Shown piece by piece: positions 62,049-64,000 of a stretch of DNA of 64,000 nt; position 1 is the stretch's first letter, and each line of letters begins with the position of its first letter. A program made the translations under genes and the position numbers. The notes under the pieces are model-generated. The model did not search any database. It was not told the DNA's origin and saw only the letters and a program-made list of their open reading frames with translations. Origin of the DNA: Naasia lichenicola (GTDB lineage: Bacteria; Actinomycetota; Actinomycetes; Actinomycetales; Microbacteriaceae); assembly GCF_004801885.1 (NCBI RefSeq), contig NZ_SSSM01000006.1, forward strand, positions 418,092-482,091. Reading direction: 5' to 3'.

Positions 62049-63161
62049 GTGGCTGACCATTACGAAGTGCTCGGAGTCTCCCGCGACGCCACCACCGACG
62101 AGATCAAGAAGTCCTACCGCCGGCTGGCGCGCGAGCTGCACCCCGACGTCAACTCGGGTGCGGACGCCGCAGAGCGATTCAAGGACGTCACCCACGCCTA
62201 CGACGTGCTGAGCGACCCGCGCCAGCGTCAGGACTACGACAACGGCGGCCGCGGCAACGGCGGCGGCGGCTTCGATGGCGGCTTCGCGGGCTTCGGGGAC
62301 ATCTTCGAGACCTTCTTCGGCGGCGGCGGTCAGCGCGGCGGAGGACCCCGATCCCGCCAGGAGCGCGGCCAGGACGCTCTGTTGCGCGTCGAGGTGGACC
62401 TCGAGGACGTCATCTTCGGCACCCACCGAGACATCGAGGTCGACACCGCGATCATGTGCGAGACCTGCAAGGGCACCTGCTGCCAGCCCGGCACCAGCCC
62501 GGTCACCTGCGACATCTGCCGCGGAAGCGGACAGATCCAGCGCACCGTGCGCTCGCTGCTCGGCAACGTGATGACCACCAGCCCCTGCGGCACCTGCCGC
62601 GGCTTCGGCACCGTCATCCCCAACCCGTGCGTCACCTGCCAGGGCCAGGGCCGGGTGCGCGCCCGCCGGAGCATCCCCGTCGACATCCCCGCCGGCGTCG
62701 AGACCGGCCTGCGCCTCCAGCTCCCCGGACAGGGCGAGGTCGGACCGGCCGCGGGCCCCAACGGCGACCTGTACCTCGAGGTCAAGGTCCGCCACCACGA
62801 GACCTACAGCCGCAGCGGCGACGACCTGCTCGCCACGCTCGAGGTGCAGATGTCGGATGCGATCCTCGGAACCACGACCCACCTCAGCGCCCTCGACGGC
62901 GACGTGGAGGTCGAGATCCGGCCCGGAACGCAGAGCGCCGACATCCTCACCATCAAGGGCCGCGGCGTCACGCGGCTGCGGGGCCAGGGTCGCGGCGACC
63001 TGCGGATCGGGGTCCAGGTGGTCACCCCCACCAAGCTCGACCGGCACGAGCGCGAGCTCATCGAGCAGTTCGCCGGCCGGTACCGCAAGCAGCAGCCCTC
63101 GCTCTCGCACTTCCAGCAGGGCCTGTTCGGCAAGCTGCGCGACCGCTTCATGAACGTCTGA
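62049..63161 (+). CDS. dnaJ: Chaperone protein DnaJ
   Basis: 370 aa. J domain with HPD ([17 protein letters not shown]), Gly/Phe region ([10 protein letters not shown]), four zinc motifs ([28 protein letters not shown]; the first reads CKGTC, as in many actinobacterial DnaJ2 proteins), then two substrate-binding beta domains. GTG start. Operon with hrcA implies HrcA control. Confidence 0.96.
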   Translation: MADHYEVLGVSRDATTDEIKKSYRRLARELHPDVNSGADAAERFKDVTHAYDVLSDPRQRQDYDNGGRGNGGGGFDGGFAGFGDIFETFFGGGGQRGGGPRSRQERGQDALLRVEVDLEDVIFGTHRDIEVDTAIMCETCKGTCCQPGTSPVTCDICRGSGQIQRTVRSLLGNVMTTSPCGTCRGFGTVIPNPCVTCQGQGRVRARRSIPVDIPAGVETGLRLQLPGQGEVGPAAGPNGDLYLEVKVRHHETYSRSGDDLLATLEVQMSDAILGTTTHLSALDGDVEVEIRPGTQSADILTIKGRGVTRLRGQGRGDLRIGVQVVTPTKLDRHERELIEQFAGRYRKQQPSLSHFQQGLFGKLRDRFMNV

Positions 63162-63169
63162 TCCATCGG

Positions 63170-63949
63170 ATGGTGCACTTCTACCTGACCGACGTGCTGA
63201 CCGACGTCGCCGTCGGAGACACGGCGCGAGTCTTCGGGCTCGAGGCGCGTCACGCCTCGACCGTGGCGCGCGTGCAGATCGGCGAGGTCATCGCGCTCGG
63301 CGACGGCAAGGGCATCGTCGTGCAGGGGGAGGTCCTCTCCACGACCGCCGCCACGCTGGCGGTTGCCGTGACCGATGTCACAGTGACGCCGCCACGCGAG
63401 CCGAGCCTCACCCTTGTGCAGGCGCTCGCGAAGGGCGACCGGGACGAGATGGCGGTCCAGGCGGCGACCGAGCTCGGCGTGGACCGGATCATCCCGTGGC
63501 AGGCGGACCGCAGCATCTCCCGCTGGTCGGGGCCGAAGGCGGAGCGCGGACTCGAGCGCTGGCAGATCATCAGCCGCGAGGCCGTCAAGCAGTCCAAGCG
63601 GCCGTGGGTGCCCGTCGTCTCGCCGCTCGCCGATCTGCGTGACCTCGAGACCCTGGTGACCGAGGTGCGCACGGTCATCCTCGAGCCGACAGCGACCGAC
63701 GGCCTCGGCAAGTTCGTCAACATGCTGAAGGCGCCCGTGCGCGGCGAGGGCGGCAAGTTCCGCGCGAAGCCGGTGCCGGACCTCGCCATCATCGTCGGGC
63801 CCGAGGGCGGGGTGGCGCCGCGCGAGCTGGCGGCACTCGTCGCCGCGGGTGCGACCCCCATCAAGCTCGGCGACGAGGTCCTGCGCACCTCCACCGCCGG
63901 CCCTGCAGCCATCGCCGTCCTCTCCCTCCTCCTCAAGCGCTGGGGCTAG
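63170..63949 (+). CDS. rsmE: 16S rRNA (uracil(1498)-N3)-methyltransferase RsmE
   Basis: 259 aa. PUA-like N-terminus, then a SPOUT knot methyltransferase with IIVGPEGGVAPRELAAL and LGDEVLRTSTAGPAAIAVL, the AdoMet-binding trefoil loop. Starts 8 bases after dnaJ; last gene of the hrcA-dnaJ-rsmE operon. Confidence 0.95.
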   Translation: MVHFYLTDVLTDVAVGDTARVFGLEARHASTVARVQIGEVIALGDGKGIVVQGEVLSTTAATLAVAVTDVTVTPPREPSLTLVQALAKGDRDEMAVQAATELGVDRIIPWQADRSISRWSGPKAERGLERWQIISREAVKQSKRPWVPVVSPLADLRDLETLVTEVRTVILEPTATDGLGKFVNMLKAPVRGEGGKFRAKPVPDLAIIVGPEGGVAPRELAALVAAGATPIKLGDEVLRTSTAGPAAIAVLSLLLKRWG

Positions 63950-63952
63950 CCG

Positions 63953-63992
63953 ACCGGTTTCGAGACGCGCGTTCCTCGCTCCTCGACCAACG
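63953..63992 (-). repeat. REP-like repeat copy at the window end
   Basis: CCGGTTTCGAGACGCGCGTT ... CTCGCTCCTCGACCAACGG, same family as 6714-6748 and arrays A and B. Just after rsmE. Confidence 0.7.
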
Positions 63993-64000
63993 GGGTGGGT

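Noticed and set aside
62455..62660. DnaJ zinc finger damaged (first motif CKGTC)
   Set aside because: All eight expected Cys are present, and the CKGxCC...PGT variant is common in actinobacterial DnaJ2.

Overview
The window is about 70% GC by eye, gene-dense, and looks like the chromosome of an actinobacterium, most likely a Microbacteriaceae member close to Microbacterium. Three things suggest this: the conserved housekeeping order at the right (leuS, comEA, comEC, holA, rpsT, lepA, hemW, hrcA, dnaJ, rsmE); many genes whose TAnnnT -10 box lies 6-7 bases from an ATG or GTG (leaderless mRNAs, common in Actinobacteria); and intergenic repeats of the type GTTGGTCGAGTAGGCGCG. I see no rRNA, tRNA, CRISPR array, prophage or intact insertion sequence.

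Region by region. 1-1307: 5' end of a K+-transporting kdp operon on the minus strand (kdpA, cut by the window edge, preceded by kdpF and an even smaller membrane ORF). 1538-13001: a nearly complete molybdenum-cofactor island. Rightward: moaA, moaD, a SufS-type cysteine desulfurase, SufU and a MobA/MocA nucleotidyltransferase. Leftward: moeA/moeB/mog/moaC/moaE and xdhC. Between the two arms are a ClgR-like regulator, an alpha/beta hydrolase and a lipoprotein with a zinc-protease motif. Together these cover cPMP synthesis, dithiolene sulfuration, Mo insertion, nucleotide attachment and terminal sulfuration of the cofactor. No molybdoenzyme or molybdate transporter is in view.

13120-26135: mixed single genes (hydrolases, EI24-type membrane protein, an autoregulated MerR/TipA-type regulator, a CynX-type MFS transporter, 2H phosphoesterase, acyl-CoA dehydrogenase-like flavoprotein, UbiA prenyltransferase, NagZ-like lipoprotein, FUSC transporter, AlkZ-like DNA glycosylase, MarR). 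An odd 760-base stretch (24843-25604) has G-rich tandem repeats, a long hairpin and a more AT-rich end. 26279-28746: a divergent glucose-6-phosphate dehydrogenase, then a GIY-YIG nuclease gene enclosed by two oppositely oriented arrays of the same ~40-bp repeat. 28746-35667: an App1-type protein, an HMCES/YedK DNA-crosslink shield, a TetR regulator, a four-gene osmolyte ABC importer (OpuC type) and a DedA protein.

35784-49781: class IV aminotransferase, leuS, a DUF559 nuclease-like gene with related palindromic repeats on both sides, a class F-like sortase with a DUF4397 surface protein, a large membrane protein of unknown function, the comEA-comEC DNA-uptake pair, holA and a rhodanese. 50052-63949: rpsT, hydrolase, aminotransferase, Nudix, lepA, small enzymes, pentapeptide protein, hemW, two DUF4870 paralogues, then CIRCE-controlled hrcA-dnaJ-rsmE.

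The strongest candidates for something little described are the repeat-enclosed orphan nuclease genes (GIY-YIG and DUF559), the palindrome lying in frame inside the MobA/MocA gene, the unannotated micro-ORF ahead of kdpF, the sortase with no arginine after its cysteine, and the Moco-linked SufS/SufU pair.
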